From the NCBI RefSeq assembly GCF_014287275.1, contig NZ_JACONZ010000005.1, positions 248,001 through 312,000 on the forward strand: a stretch of 64,000 bases of DNA, in the 5' to 3' direction. Shown here in pieces: positions 52,112 through 61,495 of this stretch. A program made the translations under genes and the position numbers. Within the stretch, counting starts at the first letter, position 1; each line of letters starts with the position of its first letter. This DNA is from Anaerofilum hominis (GTDB lineage: Bacteria; Bacillota; Clostridia; Oscillospirales; Ruminococcaceae). Below the pieces are notes generated by a model. It was not told the origin of the DNA. It ran no database searches and worked only from the letters and a program-made list of their open reading frames with translations.

Positions 52112-53389
52112 TCAGGGCGTGATGCGGCGGCACTCGAGATAGTAGCGCTTTTCCTCCGCGTGGCCCATGCTGAAAGTCTTTTTCGGCAGCACGCCGCCGA
52201 GGTAGACGCCGCGGAAGAGGTCTTCCTTTTCAAACGGCGGCAGCAGCAGCCCCAGCGCCCCGCGGCCCGCCAGCCCGCGCACGGCCGCTTCGCCGTGGAT
52301 ATAATCCACCCGCGCCGCGGGATGGGCGGGGAGATAGTCGGACAAAAACGCTTCCAGGCTGCCCACGCAAAGAGGCCAGGCGGGGTTTTGGACGGCATAG
52401 TGCCGGTCGCCGTCCGCCGTCACCAGCGTAAAGCGCTGGCACGCGTCCCCGGCGCTGCCGGGGCGGGTGAGCGCCGCGCCGCGGGCCGCAAAAAAGCGCT
52501 GCATCGCGTCAGTGAACGCATCCTCCGGCACCCCGAACACCACCCGGTGGATGGGCTCCACCAGGATGGCGGGGTCGTGGATGTTTTCCAGCTCTACCAG
52601 ACAGTAGCGGGCGGGATGCCCCTCCGCCTGGGCGGGGGAGAGGCCGGCCTTGACCTCTTCCCACCAGGCCTTGGCGGTCGCCAGCGAATGGTTGCCGTCG
52701 CCCACCGCAATGGCGATGGGGCTGCGTCCGCCCGGGCCGGGCCGGACGGCAAAGGCCTCGGCGGCGGCGACGACGCTTTCGACCAGGACGGGGTCGGTGA
52801 CCGCGCGGCCCTCGATGCGTCCCCCGCCCAGCATCAGCGGGGTGTCATAGAGCAGCGGCAGCTTCTCCCGCGCCGCGGCCAGCGGGCCGAGCAGCGTGTT
52901 TTGGGGGTCGTCCACCAGCATCAGGATGTGGGGCGTTTCCAGCGCCGCCCCCCGGCGCACGGCCAGGCGGGGCGGGATGCGGCTTTCCACCGTGTTCTCG
53001 GTGGGGCGGATCAGGGGCTGCGCGCCCTTTGTATAGCTGTATTGTTCCAGATCGACGGCGGCGACCAGGCCCTCCCGCACGCCGCTGCCGGTGGTGCGGC
53101 GCACGTAAACGAACCCCTGCACCCGCCGGGTGAGGGTGTGGGCCAGCGCGTCCCGCATGGCGCGGTGGATGTTTTCGATGCGGGCTTCGACCCCCGGCTG
53201 GTCGAGATAGACCTCCGGCAGGACCAGGTCCAGGCAGCTGGGACTGTCTCCGGCCAGGGCCTCCGCCTGCTGCCAGTATTCCGGCTGGGAGGTGAACTGA
53301 TCGCAGGCGAGACAGGCCCACTTTTCCAGGTCTGTGTCCGCGCGGGGCAGCAGGATCTCTGCGGGCTCGACGATGCGGTGCTTTTTCAT
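52112..53389 (-). CDS. DUF1015 family protein
   Basis: 425 residues. The family markers are present: KWACLACDQFTSQPEYW near residue 26, YSYTKG and RPTE near 125-140, AIAVGDGNHSLATAKAWWE near 240 and EPIHRVVFG near 290. DUF1015 proteins often stand beside serine-synthesis genes, but none is here. The DGNHSLA stretch suggests a catalytic or metal site; function is not known. GAGGAACATC is the ribosome site. Confidence 0.9.
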   Translation of the reverse strand: MKKHRIVEPAEILLPRADTDLEKWACLACDQFTSQPEYWQQAEALAGDSPSCLDLVLPEVYLDQPGVEARIENIHRAMRDALAHTLTRRVQGFVYVRRTTGSGVREGLVAAVDLEQYSYTKGAQPLIRPTENTVESRIPPRLAVRRGAALETPHILMLVDDPQNTLLGPLAAAREKLPLLYDTPLMLGGGRIEGRAVTDPVLVESVVAAAEAFAVRPGPGGRSPIAIAVGDGNHSLATAKAWWEEVKAGLSPAQAEGHPARYCLVELENIHDPAILVEPIHRVVFGVPEDAFTDAMQRFFAARGAALTRPGSAGDACQRFTLVTADGDRHYAVQNPAWPLCVGSLEAFLSDYLPAHPAARVDYIHGEAAVRGLAGRGALGLLLPPFEKEDLFRGVYLGGVLPKKTFSMGHAEEKRYYLECRRITP

Positions 53390-53615
53390 GATGTTCCTCT
53401 CTTTTTTACGGTTTGCGGCGGCTGCTCTTCCGCAGGGGCGGGGCCGGAAGTCCCCCTGCCCGGCGGGCGGGACGCGGCAAAAGCGGGGGCGTCCTTTTGC
53501 CGGGAAAAGGGCTTCTCTTCTAGTTTTTGCAGCGGCCTAATATCCTTAAATTATAAGGCCGAAAGCGCGGTTTTGCAAGAAAACGCGGCAAACGGCGGCG
53601 AAAGGGGCAGGCGGT

Positions 53616-54485
53616 ATGAGGCGGGAAGCGGCGCAGGCGGAGGACGGCAGAAAAAAAGTGCTGGCGGCGGCACTGATGTTCAGCATCAGCGGGGTGTGCG
53701 TCAAGCTCATCCCCTGGTCCCCCCTGGCCATCAACGGCGCCCGCGGGGCGGTGGGCGCGCTGGTGATGGGTCTCTGGTTTGCGGGCACGGGGCACCGCTT
53801 CCGGCTCAACGGGGCGGTGCTCACCGGCGCGCTGGCGCTCTGCCTGACCAATATCCTCTATGTCTTTTCCACCAAGCTCACCACCGCGGCAAACGCCATC
53901 CTGCTGCAGTACACCTCCCCCATCTTTGTGGTGCTGCTGCTCTGGCTGGGCTTTGGCAAGCGGCCGCGCAGGCTGGATCTGACCGCCTGTTTTTTTGTGT
54001 TCTGCGGTATTTTGTTTTTCTTTTTCGACTCGCTCACCGCCGACAGCCTGCTGGGCAATTTTCTCGGGCTTGCCAGCGGGCTGACCTATGCCGGGGTCTT
54101 TCTGGTCAATCTGCTGCCCGGGGCGGACAGCATGTCCTCTTTTTTGCTGGCCCAGCTGATGGGGGCGGCCCTGGGCGCACCGTTTCTGCTGGGGGAGCGC
54201 AGTTTTCCGCCCGCCGCCCTGGCCGCGGCGGCCCTGATGGGGGTGTTCCAGATCGGGCTGGGCTTCCTGCTGCTGTCCCAGGGGCTCGCCGTCACCCCCG
54301 CGGTCACCGCCAACCTGATCTGCGCGGTCGAGCCCATCCTCAACCCCACGCTGGTGGCGCTGCTGTGCGGCGAGCGCCCGGGACGGTTTGCACTGGTGGG
54401 GGCGGTGATCGTGCTGGCGGGGGTGATCGGGTACAACGTCATGAACGGCCGGCCGGGCGCGCGCGGGCAGGGCGGCGCGGGATAG
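53616..54485 (+). CDS. DMT-superfamily (EamA) transporter
   Basis: 289 residues, ten membrane segments in two EamA halves (LMFSISGVCVKLIPWSPLA first, LGLASGLTYAGVFLVNLL second). GAAAGGGGCAGG precedes the ATG. It resembles inner-membrane metabolite exporters. The next gene starts about 100 bases downstream with its own promoter. It is unrelated in detail to the EamA protein at 21440. Confidence 0.88.
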   Translation: MRREAAQAEDGRKKVLAAALMFSISGVCVKLIPWSPLAINGARGAVGALVMGLWFAGTGHRFRLNGAVLTGALALCLTNILYVFSTKLTTAANAILLQYTSPIFVVLLLWLGFGKRPRRLDLTACFFVFCGILFFFFDSLTADSLLGNFLGLASGLTYAGVFLVNLLPGADSMSSFLLAQLMGAALGAPFLLGERSFPPAALAAAALMGVFQIGLGFLLLSQGLAVTPAVTANLICAVEPILNPTLVALLCGERPGRFALVGAVIVLAGVIGYNVMNGRPGARGQGGAG

Positions 54486-54525
54486 AAAAACACAGCGCTG
54501 GCTTTGCCGCACCGGCAGCGGCCTT

Positions 54526-54553
54526 TTGCCGCGCCCCGGCCCTGTGCTACAAT
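54526..54553 (+). promoter_or_regulatory. Promoter of the MerR-family gene
   Basis: TTGCCG (54526-54531), 16 bases and TACAAT (54548-54553), about 30 bases before the GTG start at 54582. Confidence 0.55.
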
Positions 54554-54581
54554 AGAGGAAAAGCGCCGGGAGGTGGAGACC

Positions 54582-55442
54582 GTGGACTGGGAAGAGGAAC
54601 GGCAAAAGAGCTTTTACGAGGTGGACCGCAGGGACAACGAGCGGCTGGAAGACAGCTTTGCCCCCGCGCTGGTCTATCGCGCTCTGGGGTTCACGCGGGA
54701 GATGCTGCGCTATTATGAAAAGCTGGGGCTGATCCGCCCGCGGCAGAGCGAGGAGAACGGCTACCGGGCGTTCTCCCTCTCGGAGGTGGAAAAACTGCTG
54801 GCCATCGACCTCTACCGCAGGCGGGGGTTTTCGGCCTCTGAGCTGCAGGGCCTGCTCAATGCCGATCCGGCCGCCGCCGGGCGGCAATACGCGGAAAAAG
54901 CCGACGACCTGCGGCGGCAGATCGCCGAGCAGGAGCGCCTGCTGGCCCTGGTGGAAAAGGACCGCGCCCTGCTCGAAGCGCTGCCACGGGAGCTGGGACA
55001 GTTCCGGGTGCGGGAGGATCTCCCGCTTTACCGGGTGGTGGACAGGCTGCCCGCCTTTACCAGCTTTGAGGAGTATGGCGAACATCTGACTGCGCGGCTG
55101 CGGCCGGGAGAAGAGGCGCTGCTCTCGCGGATGTTCCGGGTGGTGGAGGTGGACGAGCACAGAGGGTATCTCAACTCCTGCATCTGCGTGGTAGAGCGCG
55201 CCGAAAAGCGGGAACCGGACGGGGAATACCTGCACAGCGGCCGCTGCCTTTACACGGTGGTGGAGACGTCGGAGGGGGATCTCGGCATCATGGAACGGAT
55301 GTTCCGCCGCACCCAAGCGTGGCGGGAGCGCCACGGGCAGGGCCTGAAAATGAAAGGGGTCGTGTATATCCAGCCGCGGCTGCTGATGCCCTCAGGGCCG
55401 CAGGGGCGGGGGTATTGCGAGACCTTTATCCCACTGGAGTGA
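54582..55442 (+). CDS. MerR-family transcriptional regulator with effector-binding domain
   Basis: 286 residues from the GTG at 54582, eight bases after GGGAGG. The N-terminal part has the MerR helix-turn-helix and wing (FTREMLRYYEKLGLIRPRQ, then GYRAFSLSEVEKLLAIDLY), a coiled coil (residues about 105-140, with the run EKADDLRRQIAEQERLL) and a C-terminal GyrI-like ligand domain. It probably senses a drug-like or redox-active molecule. The promoter downstream at 55576, with a 19-base spacer and a dyad, is the expected MerR target. Confidence 0.88.
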   Translation: MDWEEERQKSFYEVDRRDNERLEDSFAPALVYRALGFTREMLRYYEKLGLIRPRQSEENGYRAFSLSEVEKLLAIDLYRRRGFSASELQGLLNADPAAAGRQYAEKADDLRRQIAEQERLLALVEKDRALLEALPRELGQFRVREDLPLYRVVDRLPAFTSFEEYGEHLTARLRPGEEALLSRMFRVVEVDEHRGYLNSCICVVERAEKREPDGEYLHSGRCLYTVVETSEGDLGIMERMFRRTQAWRERHGQGLKMKGVVYIQPRLLMPSGPQGRGYCETFIPLE

Positions 55443-55575
55443 GAGGGCGGGGGAGCAGTGCGGCAAAGAGGGCGCCGGGGCGCTGTTTTTATGGCCCGGG
55501 TCTTAAAGACGGGCCGTTTTTGCAGACCCGCTTTCCGCCGCCGCGCGCGGCAGCGGAAATGGGGGATAAAAAAGC

Positions 55576-55606
55576 TTGACCTGGTTGCCGCAACCACCTG
55601 TATACT
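55576..55606 (+). promoter_or_regulatory. MerR-type promoter with 19-base spacer and dyad
   Basis: TTGACC (55576-55581) and TATACT (55601-55606) are 19 bases apart, two more than normal, and the spacer contains the inverted repeat TGGTTG CCG CAACCA (55582-55596). Over-long spacers with a dyad are the mark of promoters that MerR proteins open by bending DNA. The MerR-family gene lies just upstream. Confidence 0.8.
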
Positions 55607-55629
55607 GACGGGGAAGGGAGGCGGTGAAG

Positions 55630-56100
55630 ATGAAAACGATCTGGATCACCGAGCTGGACTGCCCGCTGCCCGCAGGGGACGCGGTGCTGGACCTGAAAAG
55701 GCGAAAGATCCGTCCCTGTACCGGCTGCTGGGCGTGCTGGGTGCGCACGCCGGGCCGCTGCGCCCAGCGGGACTTGGACGATTTTTATCGGTCCTTTGTG
55801 AACGCAGAGCGGGCGGTGTTCCTGCCGCGGCCCCGCTGCGGGTTTGTCAGCGGCGATCTGAAAAACCTGTTCGACCGCATGATCCCGCTGGCGCTGCCCT
55901 ATATCTCCTACCAAACGGGAGAATCCATGCATGCGCCCCGCTATGCGCGGCTGCCCGGGGTGGAGGTCCGATATGAGGACGCGTTTGAGCGGCAGGAGGA
56001 CCGGCAGCTGTTCTGCGAGTATCTGGAGCGGGTGTTTTATCAGTTCGGCGCGCCGCTGCTGCGGCTGGAGCCGATAGGCAAAGGGGGGCCGCAGGGATGA
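55630..56100 (+). CDS. Flavodoxin-fold NAD(P)H-dependent reductase 1
   Basis: 156 residues from the ATG at 55630, with GGAGGCGG upstream. It begins KTIWITELDCPLP and has CTGCWACWVRTPGRC in the first third, the Cys-rich flavin-binding stretch of flavodoxin-fold NAD(P)H-dependent oxidoreductases (FMN_red type). It is expressed from the MerR-type promoter and overlaps the next gene by four bases, so the pair is co-made. Presumably reduces quinones, nitro compounds or a similar inducer. Confidence 0.8.
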   Translation: MKTIWITELDCPLPAGDAVLDLKRRKIRPCTGCWACWVRTPGRCAQRDLDDFYRSFVNAERAVFLPRPRCGFVSGDLKNLFDRMIPLALPYISYQTGESMHAPRYARLPGVEVRYEDAFERQEDRQLFCEYLERVFYQFGAPLLRLEPIGKGGPQG

Positions 56101-56777
56101 AAGAGGTGATCGTGAACGGTTCGCCCAGGGGACGGGCGGGGAATACCGAGATCTTCATTCGCCGTTTTCTGAAAGGCCTGGGCCGCGAGCTGCCGGTGCG
56201 CTATGCAGCGCAGGAGGATGCGGAACAGCTGGCGCAGGAGCTGCAGACCTGCAGCCTGGTGCTGCTTTTTACGCCCCTTTATGTCCACGCGGTGCCGGGG
56301 CCGGTGCAGGAGCTGTTGGGGCGGATGCGCCCCTTTGCGCAGCCGGGCGCACGGATGGGGTTTGTGGTGCAGTCCGGCTTTGTGGAGGCGGCCCAGTCCC
56401 GCTATGCAGTGCGGCTGCTGGAGGCGCAGGGGCGCCGCCTGGGGGCGGAAAATCTCGGCTGCGCAGTGCGGGGCAACGCGGCGGGCACGGCGATGATGGG
56501 GGAAAAGGGCAATGCGGCTCTTTTTCAGCTGCTGGAGCGGCTGGGCGCGGCCTTTGCAGAGACCGGCGGCTTTGACCCGCAGACCGTAAAAGCCCTGGGC
56601 ACCCCTTACCGGCTTACAAAAAGGCAGGCGATGGGGATGGAACTGCTCTACCGGCTGCGGATCGGCCGCGTGATGTGGTATTGGATGTTGCTGCAAAACC
56701 GCGCTTTCCGCCGGCGCCGCGCCCGCCCCTGGCTGGGGGACGCGCCGCCGGACAGCGGCGGGCAGGCGAAAAAGTGA
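56097..56777 (+). CDS. Flavodoxin-fold NAD(P)H-dependent reductase 2
   Basis: 226 residues. The opening VIVNGSPRGRAGNTE is a flavin-phosphate loop; LVLLFTPLYVHAVPGPVQELLGR is the second FMN contact. It overlaps the gene upstream (ATGA). Longer than its partner, with a C-terminal basic extension after residue 190. Likely a redox-stress or detoxifying flavoprotein under MerR control. Confidence 0.8.
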   Translation: MKEVIVNGSPRGRAGNTEIFIRRFLKGLGRELPVRYAAQEDAEQLAQELQTCSLVLLFTPLYVHAVPGPVQELLGRMRPFAQPGARMGFVVQSGFVEAAQSRYAVRLLEAQGRRLGAENLGCAVRGNAAGTAMMGEKGNAALFQLLERLGAAFAETGGFDPQTVKALGTPYRLTKRQAMGMELLYRLRIGRVMWYWMLLQNRAFRRRRARPWLGDAPPDSGGQAKK

Positions 56778-56778
56778 G

Positions 56779-56810
56779 GGAGGTGGGCGCCGCGCGCCCA
56801 CCTCCTTTTT
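56779..56810. terminator. Intrinsic terminator
   Basis: GGAGGTGGGCGC (56779-56790) pairs with GCGCCCACCTCC (56794-56805), followed by five T. It ends the reductase operon; the convergent radical SAM gene ends at its edge. Confidence 0.9.
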
Positions 56811-58606
56811 CAACGTCCGTTTTTCTCCGCGGCCCGGGGCGGCGCGTGTCCGGCTGCGGCAAAAAATTCCTCCACCGGCAGCGTCGTCAGCGCATAGCGC
56901 CCGGTCACCGGGTCGCGGCGGGTATAATCGGCCACGGCAAGCGCCCGGCCGCCGCTGCAGCAGCCCGCCCCGCTGTAAAGGATGCAGAAGCCCAGCTGCC
57001 CGGCGTGGAATTTTTCTCCCGGCCGGTCCACCGGCAGCGCCCCGTGATCCGCCGCGCCGGAGCGCAGCAGCGGCGCGATGCGGCCGTGATCGGGGTCCTC
57101 GGCCCGCAGAAAGCCGGGTAGGCGGCCGCCGCGGCGGCCGGAGAGCAGGTCCAGGCAGAGCAGGTCCCGCAGGCGCTGGGGGGCCATGCCCGCAAGGCCG
57201 CCCCCAAACTGGAACAGCAGCTCCGCCACCGCGTCCTGCGCCGGGTGCTCCCCCGCGCCCCGGGCTGCGGCAAAGCCGCCGAAAGCGGCGAAAAAGGCAA
57301 AGGCGCCGCCCTGCCAGAGGCCCAGCAGCTCGGCCAGGGCGCGGGGGTACCGGCCGCTGTTGTAAAGCCAGCCCAGCGCCCGCTCGGCCGTTTTGATGCG
57401 GTGGAACGACGCGGGCTGCAGCCAGCGGGTGGCGCGCACCTCGTAGGGTGGCGCCGGGTCGTACTGTAGCCCCAGCTGTGTGGCCCGCGCCCGCAGCGCG
57501 CTGCCGCGCAGCAGCTTCAAAAAGCCCAGCTGCAGCTGATGGGGCCGCAGCGCAAAGGCGCGGTCAAAGCTGGCGGCAAAGGAAGCGGCGTCCTCATAGG
57601 GCAGCCCGGCGATCAGGTCCACGTGCAGGTGGATGTTGCCGCCCGCCCGGATCGAGAGCAGGTTGGCGCACAGGCGCGAGAGATCGGTCCTGCGCTGCAC
57701 GGCTCCCAGCGTTTCGGGGTTAAAGCTCTGCAGGCCGGCTTCAAACTGGAACAAACCCGGCGGCGCGGTTTTTAAAAAGGCAAGGCAGGCGTCGCTGAAC
57801 AGGTCGGCCCCCACCTCAAAGTGGAAACACACCCCGGCGGGGATGGCCCCGTCCAGCCGCTGCCGGACGAGAAACCGCCAGATCTCCATCGCGCGCTTCT
57901 CATCGGCATTAAAAGTCCGGTCCACAAATTTGATCGTTTTGCTGCCTGAGGCGGACAGCTTGAGCAGGCGGCGCTCCATCTCCGGCAGCGGGAACTGCCG
58001 CAGCCGGTCCTCCCGTCCAGAAAGGCAGAACGCGCAGGTAAAAGGGCAGCCACGGCTGGTCTCCACATAGGCGATGCGCCCGGCCAGCGCGGCGAAGTAC
58101 GCGGGGGTATAGGGGTCGGGAAGCTGCACCGCGGGCGGGGGCGGCGGGCTGCTTGTGATCTGCCCCCCTCTGCGGCAGACCAGCCCAGGCACCCCGGCCC
58201 AGGAAGCGCCGGAGGCCAGCGCGTCGAGAAAGAGGGGAAAGGCAGTCTCCCCCTCGCCGGTCAGCACACAGTCGACGGCGGGGTTGGCCTCGAGAAAGGC
58301 CGCGGTGTCAAAGCTGGCCTCCGGCCCGCCTACCGCGATCACGGCGTCGGGCAGCAGCGCGCGCAGCAGGGGGAAAAGCGCCTGCAGGTAAGCGGCGTTC
58401 CAGATATAGCAGCTCAGGGCCACCAGTCCGGGTCTCCCCTCCGCCAGGCGGGCGGCAGTCTGGCGGACGGGTTGATTGATGTTGGCGTCCACGACCTGCA
58501 GTTCGCCGGGGTCGGCGCACCGCTCCCACGCGGCGGCGGCAAGGCACCAGGGGGCCAGGGCGGAGTGGATGTACTGGCTGTTCACCTGACAGAGAATGGT
58601 TTTCAT
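56810..58606 (-). CDS. B12-binding-domain radical SAM protein
   Basis: 598 residues. The first 130 form a B12-binding Rossmann domain (AVGGPEASFD, LTGEGE). Near residue 190 stands the 4Fe-4S motif TSRGCPFTCAFCLSG, followed by a TIM barrel with HVDLIAGLPYED. The C-terminal 200 residues are like DUF4080. Members of this family modify unknown substrates by radical chemistry, often methyl transfers. The start overlaps the stop of the gene for a membrane protein (ATGA), so the two are co-made. Confidence 0.88.
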   Translation of the reverse strand: MKTILCQVNSQYIHSALAPWCLAAAAWERCADPGELQVVDANINQPVRQTAARLAEGRPGLVALSCYIWNAAYLQALFPLLRALLPDAVIAVGGPEASFDTAAFLEANPAVDCVLTGEGETAFPLFLDALASGASWAGVPGLVCRRGGQITSSPPPPPAVQLPDPYTPAYFAALAGRIAYVETSRGCPFTCAFCLSGREDRLRQFPLPEMERRLLKLSASGSKTIKFVDRTFNADEKRAMEIWRFLVRQRLDGAIPAGVCFHFEVGADLFSDACLAFLKTAPPGLFQFEAGLQSFNPETLGAVQRRTDLSRLCANLLSIRAGGNIHLHVDLIAGLPYEDAASFAASFDRAFALRPHQLQLGFLKLLRGSALRARATQLGLQYDPAPPYEVRATRWLQPASFHRIKTAERALGWLYNSGRYPRALAELLGLWQGGAFAFFAAFGGFAAARGAGEHPAQDAVAELLFQFGGGLAGMAPQRLRDLLCLDLLSGRRGGRLPGFLRAEDPDHGRIAPLLRSGAADHGALPVDRPGEKFHAGQLGFCILYSGAGCCSGGRALAVADYTRRDPVTGRYALTTLPVEEFFAAAGHAPPRAAEKNGR

Positions 58607-60564
58607 GACGGCCCTCCCGGGCGCCGCGCAGCGGCCGCACGGCGTTTTTCATTGCGCAGCAGCACCCAGATCAAAGCGCCGGCGCCGGCGGCCAGGGTCG
58701 CCAGCAGCAGCCCCAGCCCGGCCAGCGCTGCGCTGCGCATCAGGTCCGCCCGCGGCGGGAGGGCCGGTGCGCCGGGCGCGGAGAGGGCGGGTGGCGCCGC
58801 CGGGCCGTCCTGCGCGGCGGGCAATTCCAGCTCCCACCCCACGCCGCGGTAAGCGCCGTCCGCATAGAGGGCTTCCAGAATGGGGCGGCGCAGGCCGTAG
58901 AAATCGTCTTTGTCCGCATCCTGGGCCAAAAAGGCGTCGTACCCCATCAGATAATCGTCGGCAAAGGCCTGCCAGGAGGGAAACGCGGCCTGCAGCTGCC
59001 GGGCTGCCTCGAAAGCCATCGCGACCGCCTGCTGCGGGGCCAGATATCCCGCGCAGCAGCCCCACTGGCACAGCTGTACCGCCCGGGCAAGATCCCAGGC
59101 CAAAAAGCTGTTCTGGTCCAGCGCGCTCCCCCATTTCAAGAGAAACCAGCCGGGAACGCCGTCCTCCTGGGCCGCAGAGCGGAATTTGCCCCGATGCCCC
59201 TCCGACAGCAGCCATTCATAGTTGCTGTAAACTTCCTCAGGGCTCCGCACGTTCCAGCTCTGCTCCAGGATGGACTGCGCGTACAGGCTGTTGGCCGTGC
59301 CGCGGGCGAGCCCCGCCCAGCCGCTGAGCTGTTCCTCACAGAGCGCCGGCGCGTCGGCGGGGGAGAGCCCGGCCCCACGGGCGATCAGGTTCTGCAGGTT
59401 GATGCCGGCCCCGATGCCCTCGAGAAAGAGCAGCTGCTGCTCCGTGGGGGGCTGCTGGCCGAGATAGGGGCGCAGCACATAGACCTCCCCGCCGCCCGGC
59501 CCGCCGTCTTTTGGGGCTTTTTCGCCCTCCGGGGTCTGCTGGTCGGCCAGTGCGAAAGCCAGATAGTCCGCGTCGTAAAGGGTCACATAGAGCAGGCCGC
59601 CTTCCAGGAAAGGCGGGGCCGAGAGTTCCATCTTCTCGCCGTTCAAAAGGAGCTCTTTTTCGCTCGCTTTGATCTCGTCGCCGCACAGCAGCCAGCAGAC
59701 GGCGCGCGCGGCGGCGGGGACGCTGTAATTGGTCCGCTCTTCGCCGCCGAAAAAGCGCAGATACTGCTCCAGGGCCACATAGGGGGGCCCGTCGTCAAAG
59801 ACGATCTCCCCGCTCTCCCGGGGGTTGCCGTCCACCCAGTACCGGCCCCGGTCCGGATGCCCTGCGGCCGAAGCGCCGGTGTCGGCCAGCAGCTCGTCGA
59901 TCTCCGCGGCATGGGCCTCGTAAAAGTCCGTAAAGGGGCGCGCCTCCGCCTCCCACTCCCAGCCCAGCATCTCGTTGATCAGGCCGCGGCCGTTTCCGTC
60001 CACCTGGCCCGAATAGGCGCAATAGGCGAGCAGAAAGTCAAAGTCCAGTTCCACCTGCGGCACCAGCGCCAGGTTGGCCGACCCGTACTGTGTCACGCAG
60101 CCCTGATACAAAAAGCCCGCGCGGCCCATGTGGTCTTTATAGGCGCTGTTGTTCGCCGCCGCCCCGTCCAGCCGGGCCAGCTGCCAGAGGCTGCGCGCCA
60201 GCCAGAGGGCGGGACCGTCCAGATAGGTTGATACGTCGTAGCTGGCCTCGTAGCGGGCGCTGATGGCGTCCTCAGCCGAAAGGCAGAGCAGGTCCGCCCG
60301 GGCGGCCAGCGCGTCAAAGGCGGCTGCCTCCTGCGGGTGCTGCCCGCGCCAGCCGTCGCCGGATGCGAGCTGTGCCATGGAGAAAAGGCCGGACCAGAGC
60401 GCCTGAAAGTCCGCCGCAAGGGGATCGGCGCTGGCGGCAGCCTCCATCGACGAGAGCGCGTCCTCGGTCAGAGGGCCCTCCGCGGCGGCGGCAGGCAGGG
60501 CGCAGGTCAGGGCCGCAAACAGCAGCAGCGCGCAAAGCGCGCCGGAAAATAAGCGCCTGGTCAT
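58603..60564 (-). CDS. Secreted/membrane protein of unknown function
   Basis: 653 residues from the ATG at 60564, eight bases after AAAAAGGAGG. A clear signal peptide (residues 1-27, ending PAAAAEG) and a C-terminal membrane helix followed by Arg/Lys make it a type I membrane protein with its bulk outside. The middle (YVALEQYLRFFGGEERTNY, then VCWLLCGDEIKASEKELLLN) is like a copper-amine-oxidase N-terminal-type beta domain, found on clostridial surface proteins. No enzymatic motif seen. Its stop overlaps the radical SAM start. Confidence 0.75.
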   Translation of the reverse strand: MTRRLFSGALCALLLFAALTCALPAAAAEGPLTEDALSSMEAAASADPLAADFQALWSGLFSMAQLASGDGWRGQHPQEAAAFDALAARADLLCLSAEDAISARYEASYDVSTYLDGPALWLARSLWQLARLDGAAANNSAYKDHMGRAGFLYQGCVTQYGSANLALVPQVELDFDFLLAYCAYSGQVDGNGRGLINEMLGWEWEAEARPFTDFYEAHAAEIDELLADTGASAAGHPDRGRYWVDGNPRESGEIVFDDGPPYVALEQYLRFFGGEERTNYSVPAAARAVCWLLCGDEIKASEKELLLNGEKMELSAPPFLEGGLLYVTLYDADYLAFALADQQTPEGEKAPKDGGPGGGEVYVLRPYLGQQPPTEQQLLFLEGIGAGINLQNLIARGAGLSPADAPALCEEQLSGWAGLARGTANSLYAQSILEQSWNVRSPEEVYSNYEWLLSEGHRGKFRSAAQEDGVPGWFLLKWGSALDQNSFLAWDLARAVQLCQWGCCAGYLAPQQAVAMAFEAARQLQAAFPSWQAFADDYLMGYDAFLAQDADKDDFYGLRRPILEALYADGAYRGVGWELELPAAQDGPAAPPALSAPGAPALPPRADLMRSAALAGLGLLLATLAAGAGALIWVLLRNEKRRAAAARRPGGPS

Positions 60565-60787
60565 GGCGAAACCTCCTTTTTGGGCGGGTGCGGGCCCGCT
60601 GTTTTTTGCCGTGGGACGCCGCAGCGGATCGCCGCGCCTGCGCCGCACAGCCGCCGCGCTGCGAGAGCGCCGCGTCCGGCCCGCAAAGCGCCGGCAGGAA
60701 ACGCGCCGGCTCCGGCCCGCAGCGCGCCTTTTTGCAGCGGGCGCTGCGGGACTGCACCGTGTTCCGCCCTTATGATAGCACAAAACG

Positions 60788-60821
60788 AAAAAAAGCGGTA
60801 TGCCGCAGGGGCATACCACGC
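60788..60821 (-). terminator. Intrinsic terminator of the MBL gene
   Basis: On the - strand, GTGGTATGCC pairs with GGCATACCGC around CCTGC, followed by seven T. Read on the + strand, the A run at 60788-60794 precedes the stem. Confidence 0.85.
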
Positions 60822-60904
60822 AGATCGTCCCGGCAGTGAGAAAAGGGGCGGAGCGCCCCGCCGCCACAGTACGGCTTGCCGCCGCGAAGCGTCCCCCGTC
60901 CGCC

Positions 60905-61495
60905 TTACAGGACAGCCGTCTCGCCCGGGCGCAGCACGGTCTTGCCGGGCGCGCAGAAGCGCGCCGCCATCGCCTCGTCGAACAGGGCACCGGGCTTCAT
61001 GTGGATCGGCACCGTGCGCGCGGCGCCGATCAGCCGGGCCGCCTGCGAGGCCTCTTCCGGGTCCATGTTGTAGACCCCGTCGATGGGCAGCAGCGCCCAG
61101 TCCAGATGGCGGGCCGCAAGGTCCCTCATCTCCTCGGTGGTGGAGGTGTCCCCGGCGGCATAGACGGTCCGGCCGTCCACCGTGAGCAGAAAGCCCACGC
61201 AGCAGGCGGGGTCGTGGTTGGCGTTGGCGGCCCTGACCGCCTGCACCTGCACGCCGTGGCTGTCAAAGCTGTGATAGACGCCCCCGGCAAGCGCCTGCTG
61301 GAAAGTGATCACCTCGCAGCCCTGCCGCTGCGGCACCAGATCCACCCGGTTGTGGTCGTGGTGGTCGTGGGTGACCAGGATCAGGTCGGCGGGCCGGTCA
61401 TAGCCGCCGCCCGCAAACGGATCGACGTAAATGGTGACGCCGTCCGCAGCCGTGATGCGAAAACTGCCGTGTCCCTGATAATAAAGTTCCGCCAT
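60905..61495 (-). CDS. MBL-fold metal-dependent hydrolase
   Basis: 196 residues from the ATG at 61495, which has AGAGGAG in front. The metal motif THDHHDHNR stands near residue 45, followed by a conserved Asp in YAAGDTS and a His in VPIHMKP. It resembles the UPF0173/UlaG-like group that acts on cyclic or phosphorylated sugars, but the substrate is unknown. It has its own promoter and terminator. Confidence 0.88.
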   Translation of the reverse strand: MAELYYQGHGSFRITAADGVTIYVDPFAGGGYDRPADLILVTHDHHDHNRVDLVPQRQGCEVITFQQALAGGVYHSFDSHGVQVQAVRAANANHDPACCVGFLLTVDGRTVYAAGDTSTTEEMRDLAARHLDWALLPIDGVYNMDPEEASQAARLIGAARTVPIHMKPGALFDEAMAARFCAPGKTVLRPGETAVL

